The notes: generated by a model not told the origin, from the letters alone. DNA of 64,000 nt from Acidovorax sp. FJL06 (GCF_003852545.1 NZ_QAJR01000011.1:63014-127013); one strand, 5' to 3'. Shown: positions 15,692 through 25,881, counted from the stretch's first letter. Numbers and translations: made by a program.

Positions 15692-16833
15692 GCGCCGCCG
15701 TGACCAACGCCCTGGGTACCCCCTTGCCTGCGTCCGCCGCTGCGCCCGTGGCTGCACCGGACATCCGCGCGCAATTCGCCGCCGCGCGTGCTGCGGGCAA
15801 GCGCGCCAAGGAAGCGGCCGAGAGCATCGGGTTGTCCGAAGGTGCCGCCGTGGCCGCGCACGCGGGCGAGCATGGTCACTCGCTCAAGGTCGTGCCGCTG
15901 CAGGGATCATGGCTGGAGCTGCTGCAATCGCTGGAGGCCTGCGGCCCGCTGATGGCGCTCACGCGCAACGAAGGCACGGTGCACGAGAAGACCGGTGTGT
16001 ACACGCATGTGTCGGCCACCGGGCCGGTGGGCATCGCGCTGGGCGAAGACATCGACCTGCGCCTGTTCTTTGCGCAGTGGCATGCCGGTTTTGCGGTGAC
16101 CGAGCTGGCCAACGACCCCGCCAAGCCGCCATCGCGCAGCCTGCAGTTCTACAACGCCCAGGGCCGCGCGGTGCACAAGATTTTCACGCGCGAGGCCACC
16201 GACCAGGCCGCGTTCGACGCGGTGGTGAGCCGCTTTGCGCAGCCCAGTGCCGGCTATGTGTTTGGCTCCGCACCTTCGCCAGTGGCAGTACTGCCTGACG
16301 CAGACGTGGATGCCGATGGCCTGCGGGACGCCTGGGCCGCGATGAAGGACACGCACGAGTTCTTCGGTCTCACCAAAAAATTCGGCGTGGAGCGCCAGCA
16401 GAGCTTTCGCATGGTCGAGGGCCTGTTCGCCTGGCGTGCCACGCGTGAGGCCGTGGCGTGCCTGCTGAACGAGGCCGCAGTGGACGGCCTGCCCATCATG
16501 GTGTTTGTGGGCAGCGGCGGCTGCATCCAGATCCACACCGGGCCGGTGCGCAACATCCAGCCGCTTGCGACACCGCATGCGCAATGGATCAACGTGCTGG
16601 ACGCGGGCTTCAACCTGCATCTGCGCACCGACATGATCGCGAGCGTCTGGGTGGTCGAAAAACCCACGGCCGATGGCGTCGTCACCTCCGTCGAGGCGTT
16701 CGACCACGCGGGCGAGCTGATGGCCATGTTCTTCGGTGCGCGCAAGCCCGGCAAGCCGGAGCTGCAGGGCTGGCGCGACCTGGTGGCGCGGTTGCCGCAG
16801 GCGCAGCAAGATGAGGTGGCCCATGCAGCATGA
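15688..16833 (+). CDS. hmuS: Heme-degrading/heme-carrier factor HmuS
   Basis: This 381-residue cytoplasmic protein of the HemS/ChuS family has two repeated halves (LFFAQWHAGFAV and the matching INVLDAGFNLHLR region; GSWLELLQSLEACG and MVFVGSGGCIQIHTG). The family accepts heme from the ABC importer and either carries it or opens the ring to release iron. The ATG overlaps the preceding stop. The first 60 residues are Ala-rich. It is coupled to hmuT downstream by an 11-base overlap. Confidence 0.93.
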   Translation: MSAAVTNALGTPLPASAAAPVAAPDIRAQFAAARAAGKRAKEAAESIGLSEGAAVAAHAGEHGHSLKVVPLQGSWLELLQSLEACGPLMALTRNEGTVHEKTGVYTHVSATGPVGIALGEDIDLRLFFAQWHAGFAVTELANDPAKPPSRSLQFYNAQGRAVHKIFTREATDQAAFDAVVSRFAQPSAGYVFGSAPSPVAVLPDADVDADGLRDAWAAMKDTHEFFGLTKKFGVERQQSFRMVEGLFAWRATREAVACLLNEAAVDGLPIMVFVGSGGCIQIHTGPVRNIQPLATPHAQWINVLDAGFNLHLRTDMIASVWVVEKPTADGVVTSVEAFDHAGELMAMFFGARKPGKPELQGWRDLVARLPQAQQDEVAHAA

Positions 16834-17707
16834 CGGCCTGAACGACGCGGTGCGCAGGCAGTTGCTGCGCGGCATGGCGGCGCTGCAGCTGCTGTCCGCG
16901 GCGGGCGCAAGGCGCGCGGCCGCGGCCGGCCCGGCGCGCATCGTCTCGCTGGGCGGCGCGCTGACCGAGGTGGTCTACCTGCTGGGCGCCCAGGGCCAGC
17001 TGGTGGGCACCGACACCACCAGCCTGTTCCCTGAGGCCGCGCAGAGGACCGCCAAGGTCGGCTACATGCGCCAGCTCTCGGCCGAGGGGCTGCTGTCCCT
17101 CAAGCCCGACGCCGTGGTGGGCACCACCGAGGCGGGCCCGCCCGTGGTGCTGGACCAGGTGCGCAGCGCCGGGGTGCGTGTGGAGCTGGTCCAGGCCGAC
17201 CACACCTGGGACGAGGTGCAGCGCAAGGTGGCCACCGTGGGCCGCGTGGCCGGCCGCGAGCGCGAGGCCCGGGCGCTGCAGGCCAGCCTGGATGCGCAGT
17301 GGGTGGCGGTGCAGAAAGTGGTGGCAGCCACCACGCGGCGCCCGCGCGCCCTCTTCATCCTGTCGCACAGCGGCAGCCCCATGGTGGCCGGCACCGGCAC
17401 GGCGGCCGATGCGCTGATCCGCTTTGCGGGCGCGACCAATGCCATCACCCAGTTTGCAGGCTACCGGCCCCTCACGGCCGAGGCCATGGCCAGCGCCGCG
17501 CCAGACATGCTGCTCAACAGCACGCAGGGCATCGAAGCGCTGGGCGGCGAGGCCGCGTTCTGGCAGCGGCCGGAGCTGGCGCTCGCGCCCGCCTTCCGCC
17601 GCAAGGCGCTGGTGGCCATGGAGGCCAGCCACCTGCTGGGCTTCGGCCCGCGACTGCCCGCTGCCGTGCGCGAACTGCACACCCGCACGCAGGCGATCAC
17701 GGCGTGA
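16823..17707 (+). CDS. hmuT: Periplasmic heme-binding protein HmuT
   Basis: The product has 294 residues with an N-terminal export signal (RRQLLRGMAALQLLSAAGA, RR present). It has the helical-backbone binding-protein fold: RIVSLGGALTEVVYLLG, VGTTEAGPPVVLDQV, GGEAAFWQRPELALAPAF, MEASHLLGFGPRLPAAV. It takes heme from the receptor and delivers it to HmuUV. Start ATG 16823 lies inside the hmuS end. The stop overlaps the hmuU GTG (GTGA). Confidence 0.93.
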   Translation: MQHDGLNDAVRRQLLRGMAALQLLSAAGARRAAAAGPARIVSLGGALTEVVYLLGAQGQLVGTDTTSLFPEAAQRTAKVGYMRQLSAEGLLSLKPDAVVGTTEAGPPVVLDQVRSAGVRVELVQADHTWDEVQRKVATVGRVAGREREARALQASLDAQWVAVQKVVAATTRRPRALFILSHSGSPMVAGTGTAADALIRFAGATNAITQFAGYRPLTAEAMASAAPDMLLNSTQGIEALGGEAAFWQRPELALAPAFRRKALVAMEASHLLGFGPRLPAAVRELHTRTQAITA

Positions 17708-18786
17708 GCGGCGTGGCCGTGGCACCGCCGGGTGCGCGCTGGACCGTGGGGCGCCTGTCGCCCCGCGCCGCGCTCACCATGGGCGCCATGCTGGTCCTGC
17801 TGGCTTTTGTCTGGGCCAGCACGCGGGGCGCCTACGCCATTGCACCCGCCCAGCTGTGGCAGGTGCTGCTGCAGGCTGTGGGCGCAGCGCCGTCGGCCGA
17901 GCAGGCGCCCGAATATCTGGTGTTCATCAACATCCGGTTGCCCCGATTGCTGATGGGCGTGGCCGCTGGGGCGGGCCTGGGGCTGGCCGGTGCGCTCATG
18001 CAGGGGCTGTTCCGCAATCCGCTGGCCGACCCGGGCCTGATCGGTGTGAGCAGCGGGGCCGCGCTGGCCGCCGCGCTCACCATCGTGCTGGGCATGTACT
18101 GGTTGCCGGACCTGCCGCGCACGCTGGGCAGTTGGGCGCTGGTGGGCATGGCCTTTGGCGGCGGCCTGCTGGTCACGGCGCTGATCTATGCGCTGGCGCA
18201 GGCCGACGGTGGCACGCGCATGGGGCTGATGCTGCTGGCGGGCGTAGCGGTCAATGCGCTGGCGCTGGCAGGGCTGGGCTACCTCAATTTCATCTCCACC
18301 GACGAGCAGCTGCGCAACCTCCAGATGTGGCTGCTGGGCAGCCTGGGCGGCGCGCGCTGGAGCGCCGTGGCCCTGGTGGGCTCCATCGTGGCCGTGGCCT
18401 GCGGCCTGGGTCTGGCGCTGGCGCGCCCGCTCAACGCGATCGCGCTGGGCGAGGCGCAGGCCGCGCTCTTGGGCGTGCCGGTGGAGCGCACCAAGCGCCT
18501 GGCGGTGCTGGTGACCGCGCTGGCCGTGGGCGCCGTGACGGCGGCCACGGGCATCATCGGTTTCATCGGCCTGGTGGCGCCGCACTGGGTGCGCCTGGTG
18601 GCCGGGCCCGACCACCGCGTGGTGCTGCCGGGCTCGGCCCTGCTGGGTGCGGCGCTGGTGTTGGCGGCCGATGGGGTGGCGCGCACCATTGTCCAGCCGG
18701 CCGAGCTGCCGCTGGGCGTGCTCACGGCCTTCATCGGCGTGCCGTTGTTTTTGGCCATGCTGCGCCAGTTCAGGAGCAAGGTGTGA
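17704..18786 (+). CDS. hmuU: Heme ABC transporter permease HmuU
   Basis: The FecCD-family permease has 360 residues and about ten helices. Family marks include RLPRLLMGVAAGAGLGLAG, LFRNPLADPGLIGVSSGAAL and GIIGFIGLVAPHWVRLV. It forms the inner-membrane channel with HmuV. It starts with GTG overlapping the hmuT stop by four bases, and its own TGA overlaps the hmuV GTG, so translation is coupled all along the operon. Confidence 0.95.
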   Translation: MSGVAVAPPGARWTVGRLSPRAALTMGAMLVLLAFVWASTRGAYAIAPAQLWQVLLQAVGAAPSAEQAPEYLVFINIRLPRLLMGVAAGAGLGLAGALMQGLFRNPLADPGLIGVSSGAALAAALTIVLGMYWLPDLPRTLGSWALVGMAFGGGLLVTALIYALAQADGGTRMGLMLLAGVAVNALALAGLGYLNFISTDEQLRNLQMWLLGSLGGARWSAVALVGSIVAVACGLGLALARPLNAIALGEAQAALLGVPVERTKRLAVLVTALAVGAVTAATGIIGFIGLVAPHWVRLVAGPDHRVVLPGSALLGAALVLAADGVARTIVQPAELPLGVLTAFIGVPLFLAMLRQFRSKV

Positions 18787-19634
18787 GCGCCGCTGCTTCC
18801 CCGCTCTCCACCACCGCCGATCTGCTGGTGTGCGACCAATTGGGTGTGGGCGTGCCCGGCAGGCCCTTGTTGGCCACCGTGCACACGCAGTTTGTGCCCG
18901 GGCGTGTCACGGCCATCCTGGGCCCCAACGGGGCGGGCAAGTCCACACTGCTGTCCATGTTGTCAGGCCAGCGCACGCCGCGCTCGGGCAGGGTGCGGCT
19001 GGCGGGCAAGCCGTTGCCCGGTTGGAGCGCGCTGGCCTTGGCGCGCCAGCGTGCCGTGCTGCCGCAAGAGACGGCGGTGGCGTTTGATTTCACGGTGCAG
19101 GAGGTGGTGGAAATGGGGCGCTTTCCCCACCGCCAGCACCCCAGCCGCCACGAGGCGCGCATCGTGCGCGAGGCCCTGGCGTCCACGGGCGTGGCGCACC
19201 TTGCGGGGCGCAGCGTCAACACCTTGTCGGGCGGTGAACGGGCGCGCGCCCACCTGGCCCGGGCGCTGGCGCAGATCTGGGAGCCTTTGCCCGGTGGTGC
19301 TGCACGCTGGCTGCTGCTGGACGAGCCCACGGCCGCGCTCGATCTGGCGCACCAGCACCAGACCATGGCCCTGGTGCGCCGCTGGGCGGTGGAGCAGGGC
19401 GTGGGTGTGGTGGCCGTGCTGCACGACCTGAACCTGGCACTGCGCTATGCGCACGGCGTGGTGCTATTGGGGCAGGGGCGCTGCGAGGCGGGCCCCACGG
19501 CCCAGACACTCACCCCAGCGGCCATTGCCCGCGTGTGGGGCGTGGCCTGCACCGAGGTGCGGGCGAGCGACGGGGTGCCGCAATTTCTGGTGGCAGGGGC
19601 TGCTGCGCCCGGCCTGCCATCGAAATTTGAATGA
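18783..19634 (+). CDS. hmuV: Heme ABC transporter ATP-binding protein HmuV
   Basis: The ATPase has 283 residues. Walker A is GPNGAGKST (47-55), the Q-loop region is VLPQETAV, the signature is LSGGE (148-152), Walker B is LLLDEP (Asp180, Glu181) and the switch His is in VLHDLNLA. It powers heme import through HmuU. The GTG start overlaps the hmuU stop (GTGA). The last gene of the operon, it is followed by a terminator at 19690. Confidence 0.95.
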   Translation: MSAAASPLSTTADLLVCDQLGVGVPGRPLLATVHTQFVPGRVTAILGPNGAGKSTLLSMLSGQRTPRSGRVRLAGKPLPGWSALALARQRAVLPQETAVAFDFTVQEVVEMGRFPHRQHPSRHEARIVREALASTGVAHLAGRSVNTLSGGERARAHLARALAQIWEPLPGGAARWLLLDEPTAALDLAHQHQTMALVRRWAVEQGVGVVAVLHDLNLALRYAHGVVLLGQGRCEAGPTAQTLTPAAIARVWGVACTEVRASDGVPQFLVAGAAAPGLPSKFE

Positions 19635-19639
19635 AACAG

Positions 19640-19681
19640 GCCGCTGCCGCTTGATGCCTAAGCGCGAGAAGCTATAAAAAG
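19640..19681 (-). repeat. Palindromic intergenic repeat, copy E (partial)
   Basis: Only part of the family remains: GCCGCTTGATGCCTAAGCGC followed by AGAAGCTATAAAAA. It directly follows the hmuV stop. Confidence 0.5.
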
Positions 19682-19689
19682 AGGAGCGT

Positions 19690-19735
19690 GAAGGGCGAGT
19701 GGGGAGGGCGCCCGGCCTTCTTGCCCTTCTTTTTT
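19690..19735 (+). terminator. Terminator after the heme operon
   Basis: The stem GAAGGGC/GCCCTTC, with a 26-base loop holding a second small GC pairing, is followed by six T. It lies between the convergent hmuV and ppsR ends. Confidence 0.7.
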
Positions 19736-19737
19736 CG

Positions 19738-20559
19738 TCAGTACACCAGCCGCTCGGGCCGCACTTCCTGCAGGATGGTGGTGGCAATCTCTTCGATGGA
19801 CTTGGTGGTGGTGGACAGCCACCGGATGCCGGCGCGGCGCATCATGGCCTCGGCCTCGGCCACTTCGGCGCGGCAGTTTTCGAGGCTGGCGTATTTCGAG
19901 TTGGGGCGGCGCTCAGCGCGGATCTCGGCCAGGCGGTCGGGGCTGATGGTCAGGCCAAAGATCTTGCTGCGAAACGGCACCAGCGCCGGGGGCAGCTGGC
20001 GGCGCTCGAAATCCTCGGGGATCAACGGGTAGTTGGCGGCTTTCAGACCGCACTGCATGGCCAGGTACAGGCTGGTGGGGGTCTTGCCACTGCGGCTCAC
20101 GCCCACCAGGATCACGTCAGCGCCGGCCAGGTCGCGGTTGCTCTGGCCGTCGTCATGGGCCAGGCTGAAGTTGATGGCTTCGATGCGGTCGTTGTATTCC
20201 TTGCTGCGGCTCACATCGCTGAAGCGCCCGATGCGGTGGTTGGACTTGATGCCCAGCTCCTCTTCGAGCGGGTGCACGAAGGTGCCGAACATATCGAGCA
20301 GCATGCCCTTGCAGCCTTCCTGAATGACCTTGAGCACCTCCATGTTGACCAGGGTGGTGAAGACCACGGGCTTTTTGCCTTCCACCTCGCCGGTGTGGTT
20401 GATTTGCCGCACGGCCTGGTGGGCCTTGTCCACGGTGTCGATGAAGGGCAGGCGCACATGGCGCGGCTTCATCTCGAACTGGGCCAGGATGGCGTTGCCA
20501 AAGGTCTCGGCGGTAATGCCGGTGCCGTCAGAGACAAAAAATACGGTGCGCGAGTGCAT
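19738..20559 (-). CDS. ppsR: PEP synthase regulatory kinase/pyrophosphorylase
   Basis: The DUF299-family enzyme has 273 residues, beginning [21 protein letters not shown], with a P-loop [12 protein letters not shown] near residue 155. It phosphorylates PEP synthase on a Thr using ADP to switch it off and removes that phosphate with Pi to switch it on. ATG 20559 has an AAAGGGGC site upstream. It is transcribed away from ppsA, its target, from a shared 263-base region. Confidence 0.95.
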   Translation of the reverse strand: MHSRTVFFVSDGTGITAETFGNAILAQFEMKPRHVRLPFIDTVDKAHQAVRQINHTGEVEGKKPVVFTTLVNMEVLKVIQEGCKGMLLDMFGTFVHPLEEELGIKSNHRIGRFSDVSRSKEYNDRIEAINFSLAHDDGQSNRDLAGADVILVGVSRSGKTPTSLYLAMQCGLKAANYPLIPEDFERRQLPPALVPFRSKIFGLTISPDRLAEIRAERRPNSKYASLENCRAEVAEAEAMMRRAGIRWLSTTTKSIEEIATTILQEVRPERLVY

Positions 20560-20822
20560 GGGGCCCCTTTTTTTAATAGAACTTGCGCAAACAAGGTAGC
20601 CACCGCAAGGAGGTGGTGATGTCCCGTTTTGCGTCAGTCGCGTGAAAGCGTCAGCCCGTTGCCAGAAGCGCGGGCCTACAATTGTCACAATTATCCAATT
20701 CTCACCATGCATTTCGTCGGCCTACAACCACAACGACAAAGCCGCAGCCCGTGCATGGCCGCTCGCCCATGGCTCCTTGGGGGCAGGCGCGCAGACCCGG
20801 TTTCAACTTCTGGAGCTTTCCC
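20560..20822. promoter_or_regulatory. Divergent ppsR/ppsA promoter region
   Basis: These 263 bases hold start signals for both genes. An AT-rich patch (ACAATTGTCACAATTATCCAATTCTC, split around 20680-20705, with CAATTGTCACAATT as a repeated CAATT unit) is the most promoter-like part. I see no defined operator. Confidence 0.4.
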
Positions 20823-23213
20823 ATGTCTGCACTTTTCAGCCCGACCGCCCTGGTCGTACCGTTTGAAAACCTGAGAATGACCGATGTCGAGGCCGTAGGC
20901 GGTAAAAACGCCTCCCTCGGCGAGATGATCTCCCAACTGCCGCAGGGCGTGCGCGTGCCCACGGGCTTTGCCACCACGGCCCATGCGTTCCGCCAATTCC
21001 TGGCCCATGACGGCCTGGCCGACAAGATCAGCGCCAAGCTCAAGACCCTGGACACGGAAGACGTGCGCGCGCTCGCTGCCGTGGGCGCTGAAATCCGTGC
21101 CATGGTCGAGGCCCAGCCCTTTCCGGCCGACCTGCAAAAAGCCATTGCCGACGAGTTCGCCCAGCTGAGCGCGGGCAACCCTGCTGCCTCGTTTGCCGTG
21201 CGCTCGTCCGCCACGGCCGAGGATTTGCCCGACGCATCGTTCGCCGGCCAGCAGGAAACCTTCCTGAACGTGGTGGGCATTGACGACGTGCTGCACAAGA
21301 TGAAGGAAGTGTTCGCGTCGCTGTACAACGACCGCGCCATCTCCTACCGCGTGCACAAGGGTTTCGAGCACGACGTGGTGGCCCTGTCGGCCGGTGTGCA
21401 GCGCATGGTGCGCTCTGACCTGGGCGCGGCCGGCGTGATGTTCACCATCGACACCGAGTCCGGCTTTGAAGAAGTCGTCTTCATCACCAGCAGCTACGGC
21501 CTGGGCGAGACCGTGGTGCAGGGCGCCGTGAACCCCGACGAGTTCTACGTGCACAAGCCCATGCTCCAGGCGGGCAAGAAGGCGCTGATCCGCCGCAACC
21601 TGGGCAGCAAGCTGATCCAGATGGTGTTTTCCACGCCCGACGAGAAGGCCGCCAGCGGCAAGCTCGTCAAAACCGTGGACGTGCCCACCGAGCAGCGCAA
21701 CCGCTACTCGCTGACCGATGCCGATGTGGAGCAGCTGGCGCGCTACGCGCTGGTGATCGAGCAGCACTATGGCCGCCCCATGGACATCGAGTGGGGCAAG
21801 GACGGCACCGACGGCCAGCTCTACATCCTGCAGGCCCGCCCTGAGACGGTGAAGAGCCAGTCCAAGGGCCAGGCCGAGCTGCGCTACAAGCTCAAGGGCC
21901 AGGGCACCGTGCTGGCCGAAGGCCGCGCGATTGGCCAGAAGATCGGCACCGGCCCCGTGCGCCTGGTGCACAACATTGCCGAGATGGACAAGGTTCAGCC
22001 CGGCGATGTGCTCGTGACCGACATGACCGACCCCAACTGGGAACCGGTGATGAAGCGCGCCAGCGCCATCGTCACCAACCGGGGCGGCCGCACCTGCCAT
22101 GCCGCCATCATTGCGCGCGAGCTGGGCATCCCCGCCGTGGTGGGTTGTGGCGACGCGACCGAGCTGCTGAAAGACGGCACGCTGGTCACGGTGAGCTGCT
22201 CCGAGGGCGACACCGGCCGCATCTACGACGGCCTGCTCGAAACCGAAGTGACCGAAGTGCAGCGCGGTGCCATGCCCCCCATCAAGACCAAGATCATGAT
22301 GAACGTGGGCAACCCCCAGCTGGCGTTTGACTTTGCCCAGTTGCCGAATGAAGGGGTGGGTCTGGCGCGCCTGGAGTTCATCATCAACAACAACATTGGT
22401 GTGCACCCCAAGGCCATCCTGGACTACCCCCAGATCGACGCTGATCTGAAGAAGGCGGTGGAGTCCGTGGCCCGGGGCCATGCATCGCCCCGCGCCTTCT
22501 ACGTGGACAAGGTCGCTGAAGGCGTGGCCACCATCGCCGCCGCCTTCTGGCCCAAGCCCGTTATCGTGCGCCTGTCGGACTTCAAGTCCAACGAATACCG
22601 CAAGCTCATCGGCGGCAGCCGCTACGAGCCCGAGGAAGAAAACCCGATGCTGGGCTTCCGGGGCGCGGCGCGCTACATCAGCGAAGACTTCGGCGAGGCC
22701 TTTGCGATGGAGTGCGAGGCGCTCAAGCGCGTGCGCAACGACATGGGCCTGACCAACGTGCAGGTGATGGTGCCGTTTGTGCGCACGCTGGGCCAGGCCG
22801 AGCGCGTGACCCGGCTGCTGGCCACCCACGGCCTCTCGCGTGGCAAGGACGACCTCAAGGTCATCATGATGTGCGAGGTGCCGAGCAACGCCATCCTGGC
22901 CGATCGCTTCCTCGAGTTCTTCGACGGTTTCTCGATCGGCTCCAACGACCTGACCCAGCTCACCCTGGGTCTGGACCGTGACTCGGGCCTGGAGCTGCTG
23001 GCGCAGGACTTCGATGAGCGCGACCCGGCTGTGGAAGCACTGATCCACCAGGCCATCAAGGCCTGCCTGGCGCAGGGCAAGTACGTCGGCATCTGCGGCC
23101 AGGGCCCCAGCGACCACCCTGACTTTGCGCAGTGGCTGGCCAAGGAAGGCATCTCGTCGATCTCGCTCAACCCCGACAGCGTGATCGCCACCTGGCAGCA
23201 ATTGGCCGGCTGA
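20823..23213 (+). CDS. ppsA: Phosphoenolpyruvate synthase
   Basis: This 796-residue enzyme converts pyruvate + ATP + water to PEP + AMP + Pi for gluconeogenesis. Order: N-terminal ATP-grasp domain ([28 protein letters not shown]), swivelling phosphohistidine domain with the catalytic His426 in [15 protein letters not shown] (the preceding Thr424 is the usual target of PpsR), and PEP/pyruvate TIM barrel with Cys758 in GICGQGPSD. The length is typical (about 792). The symporter genes just downstream would supply a C2/C3 acid, which fits growth on acids. Confidence 0.97.
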   Translation: MSALFSPTALVVPFENLRMTDVEAVGGKNASLGEMISQLPQGVRVPTGFATTAHAFRQFLAHDGLADKISAKLKTLDTEDVRALAAVGAEIRAMVEAQPFPADLQKAIADEFAQLSAGNPAASFAVRSSATAEDLPDASFAGQQETFLNVVGIDDVLHKMKEVFASLYNDRAISYRVHKGFEHDVVALSAGVQRMVRSDLGAAGVMFTIDTESGFEEVVFITSSYGLGETVVQGAVNPDEFYVHKPMLQAGKKALIRRNLGSKLIQMVFSTPDEKAASGKLVKTVDVPTEQRNRYSLTDADVEQLARYALVIEQHYGRPMDIEWGKDGTDGQLYILQARPETVKSQSKGQAELRYKLKGQGTVLAEGRAIGQKIGTGPVRLVHNIAEMDKVQPGDVLVTDMTDPNWEPVMKRASAIVTNRGGRTCHAAIIARELGIPAVVGCGDATELLKDGTLVTVSCSEGDTGRIYDGLLETEVTEVQRGAMPPIKTKIMMNVGNPQLAFDFAQLPNEGVGLARLEFIINNNIGVHPKAILDYPQIDADLKKAVESVARGHASPRAFYVDKVAEGVATIAAAFWPKPVIVRLSDFKSNEYRKLIGGSRYEPEEENPMLGFRGAARYISEDFGEAFAMECEALKRVRNDMGLTNVQVMVPFVRTLGQAERVTRLLATHGLSRGKDDLKVIMMCEVPSNAILADRFLEFFDGFSIGSNDLTQLTLGLDRDSGLELLAQDFDERDPAVEALIHQAIKACLAQGKYVGICGQGPSDHPDFAQWLAKEGISSISLNPDSVIATWQQLAG

Positions 23214-23285
23214 TCCCCCGCAGGACCGAGGGCCGCATGTTCCATCTGCACCATTTGCCACTGCGCCCGTGATGCCGTGCGTGTG

Positions 23286-23636
23286 ATGCAGCCCTTGTCC
23301 CCGCAAGCCCCGCGCCCCGCCGATGCCGAGATGGCCGGGCCGTTTCCGCCCGACCTGCACGACGTGCGCCACCTGTGGCTCAAGGCGGGCTTGCTGCTGC
23401 TGTGGGCGGTGGTGTCGTTTGGCGCCACCTACTTCGCTCGCGACCTGCAGGTGCTGGTGGTCGGTGGCTGGCCCCTGGGGTACTGGATCGCGGCCCAGGG
23501 GGCCGTGCTGGTGTTCATCGGCATCGTGGTGGCCTATGGCTGGGCCATGAACCACTTCGAGCGGCAGGACCTGGCGCGCCGCGAGGCGCAGGAGCCGTTG
23601 CCCTCGGCCCACGCCGCAGACCGCCCCCATGGCTGA
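23286..23636 (+). CDS. DUF4212 small subunit of sodium/solute symporter
   Basis: The product has 116 residues. The N-terminal half has the family pattern HLWLKAGLLLLWAVVSFGATYFARDL, followed by a second helix (YWIAAQGAVLVFIGIVVAYGW) and a short polar tail. Proteins of this type are always paired with VC_2705-like symporters. It overlaps the large subunit by eight bases. In-frame GTG codons just upstream (23277, 23283) are possible alternative starts, and none has a strong ribosome site. Confidence 0.88.
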   Translation: MQPLSPQAPRPADAEMAGPFPPDLHDVRHLWLKAGLLLLWAVVSFGATYFARDLQVLVVGGWPLGYWIAAQGAVLVFIGIVVAYGWAMNHFERQDLARREAQEPLPSAHAADRPHG

Positions 23637-25725
23637 GCGCAAGCCGGGCAGCGTGGATGGCGACCGCGCCTACCTGTGGCGGTTGCACCGCATCCTGGCG
23701 CTGTATGTGGCAGGGGTGCTGGGCTTTCTGGCCCTGATGACCTGGGCCGAGCGCCAGGGCCTTTCGCGCCACTGGATCGGCCCGATCTTTCTCTTCCTCA
23801 CCGTGATGGTCTATGCCGGCATTGGCGTGTATGGCCGCACCACGGACCCCGAGGACTACTACGTGGCGGGGCGGCGCATTCCGCCCATGTACAACGGCAT
23901 GGCCACGGCGGCCGACTGGATGAGCGCCGCGTCGTTCATCAGCCTGTCGGGGGCGCTGTACCTGCAGGGCTTTTCGGGCACGCCGGGCCAGGCCGGTGGC
24001 CTGGCCTACCTGCTGGGGTGGACGGGCGGGTTCTGCCTGGTGGCGATGCTGATTGCGCCGCATCTGCGGGCCATGAAGCTCTACACCGTGCCCGACTTCT
24101 TCCATGTGCGCTTTGGCGGCCGCTGGCCGCGCGTGATTGCCGCACTGGCGGCCGTGCTGTGCTCCTTCACCTACGTGGTGGCGCAGATCTACGGTGTGGG
24201 GCTGATCGCCTCGCGCCTCACGGGCGTGCAGTTCGAGATCGGCATCATGCTGGGCCTGGGCGGCGTGCTGCTGTGCTCGTTCCTGGGGGGCATGCGTGCC
24301 ATCACCTGGACGCAGGTGGCGCAGTACGTGGTGCTGCTGCTGGCGTTCATGATCCCGGTGTCGTGGCTGGCCTACAAGCAGCTGGGCAACCCGCTGGCGC
24401 CGCTGGTGTATGGCGAGCAGATCAGCAAGATTGCCGACCTGGAGGCGCAGCTCTTGGATTCGCCGGCCGAGCACCAGGTGGTGCAGGCCTACCTGCAGCG
24501 CGCCAAGGACTTCGAGGCGCGCCTGCAGAATGTGGAGGTATCGCTGGAGCGCGAGCGTGAGAAGGGGCGCGAACGCATCCGGGCCCTGCGGGCCCAGAAC
24601 GCCGATGTGGGTTTGATCGTCTCGGCCAGCCGCGAGCTGGCGGCACTGCCGCGCGACGCGGCGTCGGCCCGAGAACGCTGGACCCGCGAAATGCGCGAGA
24701 ACTACGAGCGTGCGCGCCCCCTGGGCGGATTGCCCGCGCACAGCCAGGCCTATGCAGGCGACCCCGACGGCACGCCCGACGAGCAGCGCGACTACGAACT
24801 CGCGCGCCGCAACTTTCTCGCGCTCATGTTCTGCCTGATGGTGGGCACGGCGGGGCTGCCGCACCTGCTGACCCGCTACTACACCTCGCCCTCGGTGTCG
24901 GCGGCGCGCGCGTCGGTGGGCTGGTCGCTGTTCTTCATCGCGCTGCTGTACCTCAGTGCGCCGGCGCTGGCCGTGCTGGTGAAGTTCGAGGTCATGCAGA
25001 ACCTGGTGGGCAGCAGTTTCGAGGCACTGCCCACCTGGATGGCGCAGTGGGCGCGGGTGGACAGCTCGCTGCTGTCGGTGGAAGACGTGAATGGCGACGG
25101 CCTGATCCAGTTTGGCGAGATCCGGCTGGGGGCCGATCTCATCATGCTGGCCACCCCCGAGCTGGGGGGGTTGCCCTATGTGGTGTCGGGCCTGGTGGCG
25201 GCCGGCGGGCTGGCGGCGGCGCTCTCGACGGCCGATGGCCTGCTGCTCACCATCAGCAATGCGTTGGTGCGCGACCTGTACTTCCAGGGGTCGCGGCGCC
25301 AGGCATCGCCCGAGCAGAGGGTGATATTGACCAAGTTCACGCTGCTGGCCGTGGCCCTGTCGGCGGCCTTCGTGGCCGCGCTCAAGCCCTCCGAGATCCT
25401 GCCCATGGTGTCGGCCTCGTTCTCGCTGGCCGCATCGGCCTTTGTGCCCGCCATGGTGCTGGGCATCTTCTGGCGCGGCACCACGCGGCAGGGGGCAGTG
25501 GCGGGCATGCTGGGCGGGCTGGCCGTCACGGTGTACTACCTGCTGTCCCATGTGCCCGCCGTGCAGGTGCTGCCCCGCTGGCTGCTGGCCGACGGGCTGT
25601 GGTTCGGCATCCAGCCCATCTCGGCCGGGGTGTTTGGCGTGCCCTGCGGGTTGCTGCTCACGCTGGTCGTGAGCTGGATCACGCGCCCCGCCCCAGCCTT
25701 GCCGCGCATCCGCTCCGAAATGTAG
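23629..25725 (+). CDS. Sodium:solute symporter, VC_2705 type, with EF-hand and coiled-coil insert
   Basis: This 698-residue inner-membrane carrier has about 13 helices and the SSS pattern (DYYVAGRRIPPMYNGMATAADWMSAASF split; GLAAALSTADGLLLTISNALVRD). The subfamily usually moves acetate or related short acids with sodium. A hydrophilic insert from about 265 to 380 is a strongly charged coiled coil (QISKIADLEAQLLD then LEREREKGRERIRALRAQN). Residues 486-497 (DVNGDGLIQFGE) form a canonical EF-hand loop in another extramembrane segment. The gene overlaps DUF4212 by eight bases and follows ppsA by 72 bases, which suggests uptake of an acid that feeds PEP synthesis. Confidence 0.9.
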   Translation: MAERKPGSVDGDRAYLWRLHRILALYVAGVLGFLALMTWAERQGLSRHWIGPIFLFLTVMVYAGIGVYGRTTDPEDYYVAGRRIPPMYNGMATAADWMSAASFISLSGALYLQGFSGTPGQAGGLAYLLGWTGGFCLVAMLIAPHLRAMKLYTVPDFFHVRFGGRWPRVIAALAAVLCSFTYVVAQIYGVGLIASRLTGVQFEIGIMLGLGGVLLCSFLGGMRAITWTQVAQYVVLLLAFMIPVSWLAYKQLGNPLAPLVYGEQISKIADLEAQLLDSPAEHQVVQAYLQRAKDFEARLQNVEVSLEREREKGRERIRALRAQNADVGLIVSASRELAALPRDAASARERWTREMRENYERARPLGGLPAHSQAYAGDPDGTPDEQRDYELARRNFLALMFCLMVGTAGLPHLLTRYYTSPSVSAARASVGWSLFFIALLYLSAPALAVLVKFEVMQNLVGSSFEALPTWMAQWARVDSSLLSVEDVNGDGLIQFGEIRLGADLIMLATPELGGLPYVVSGLVAAGGLAAALSTADGLLLTISNALVRDLYFQGSRRQASPEQRVILTKFTLLAVALSAAFVAALKPSEILPMVSASFSLAASAFVPAMVLGIFWRGTTRQGAVAGMLGGLAVTVYYLLSHVPAVQVLPRWLLADGLWFGIQPISAGVFGVPCGLLLTLVVSWITRPAPALPRIRSEM

Positions 25726-25881
25726 GCACGGCGGCCGGGCGGGCCTGGCGGTGTTTATGTGTAAACCCCGATTTCCATGGGTGCCAAAACATGGGATTCT
25801 GGGTCATTGGCGATGGGCAGCCGGCTGGCTTTGCATCGCTACATCGCACATCGCAATCGTTGCAATACAACTAGGAGACGC

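Noticed and set aside
20691-23642. Very long minus-strand open frame opposite ppsA
   Set aside because: No domain or start signal; the composition is that of a shadow frame of the well-supported ppsA.
25726-25881. Sigma-54 or flagellar sigma promoter before the wsp cluster
   Set aside because: GG/GC and TAAA/GCC-like hexamers are present but at wrong spacings.
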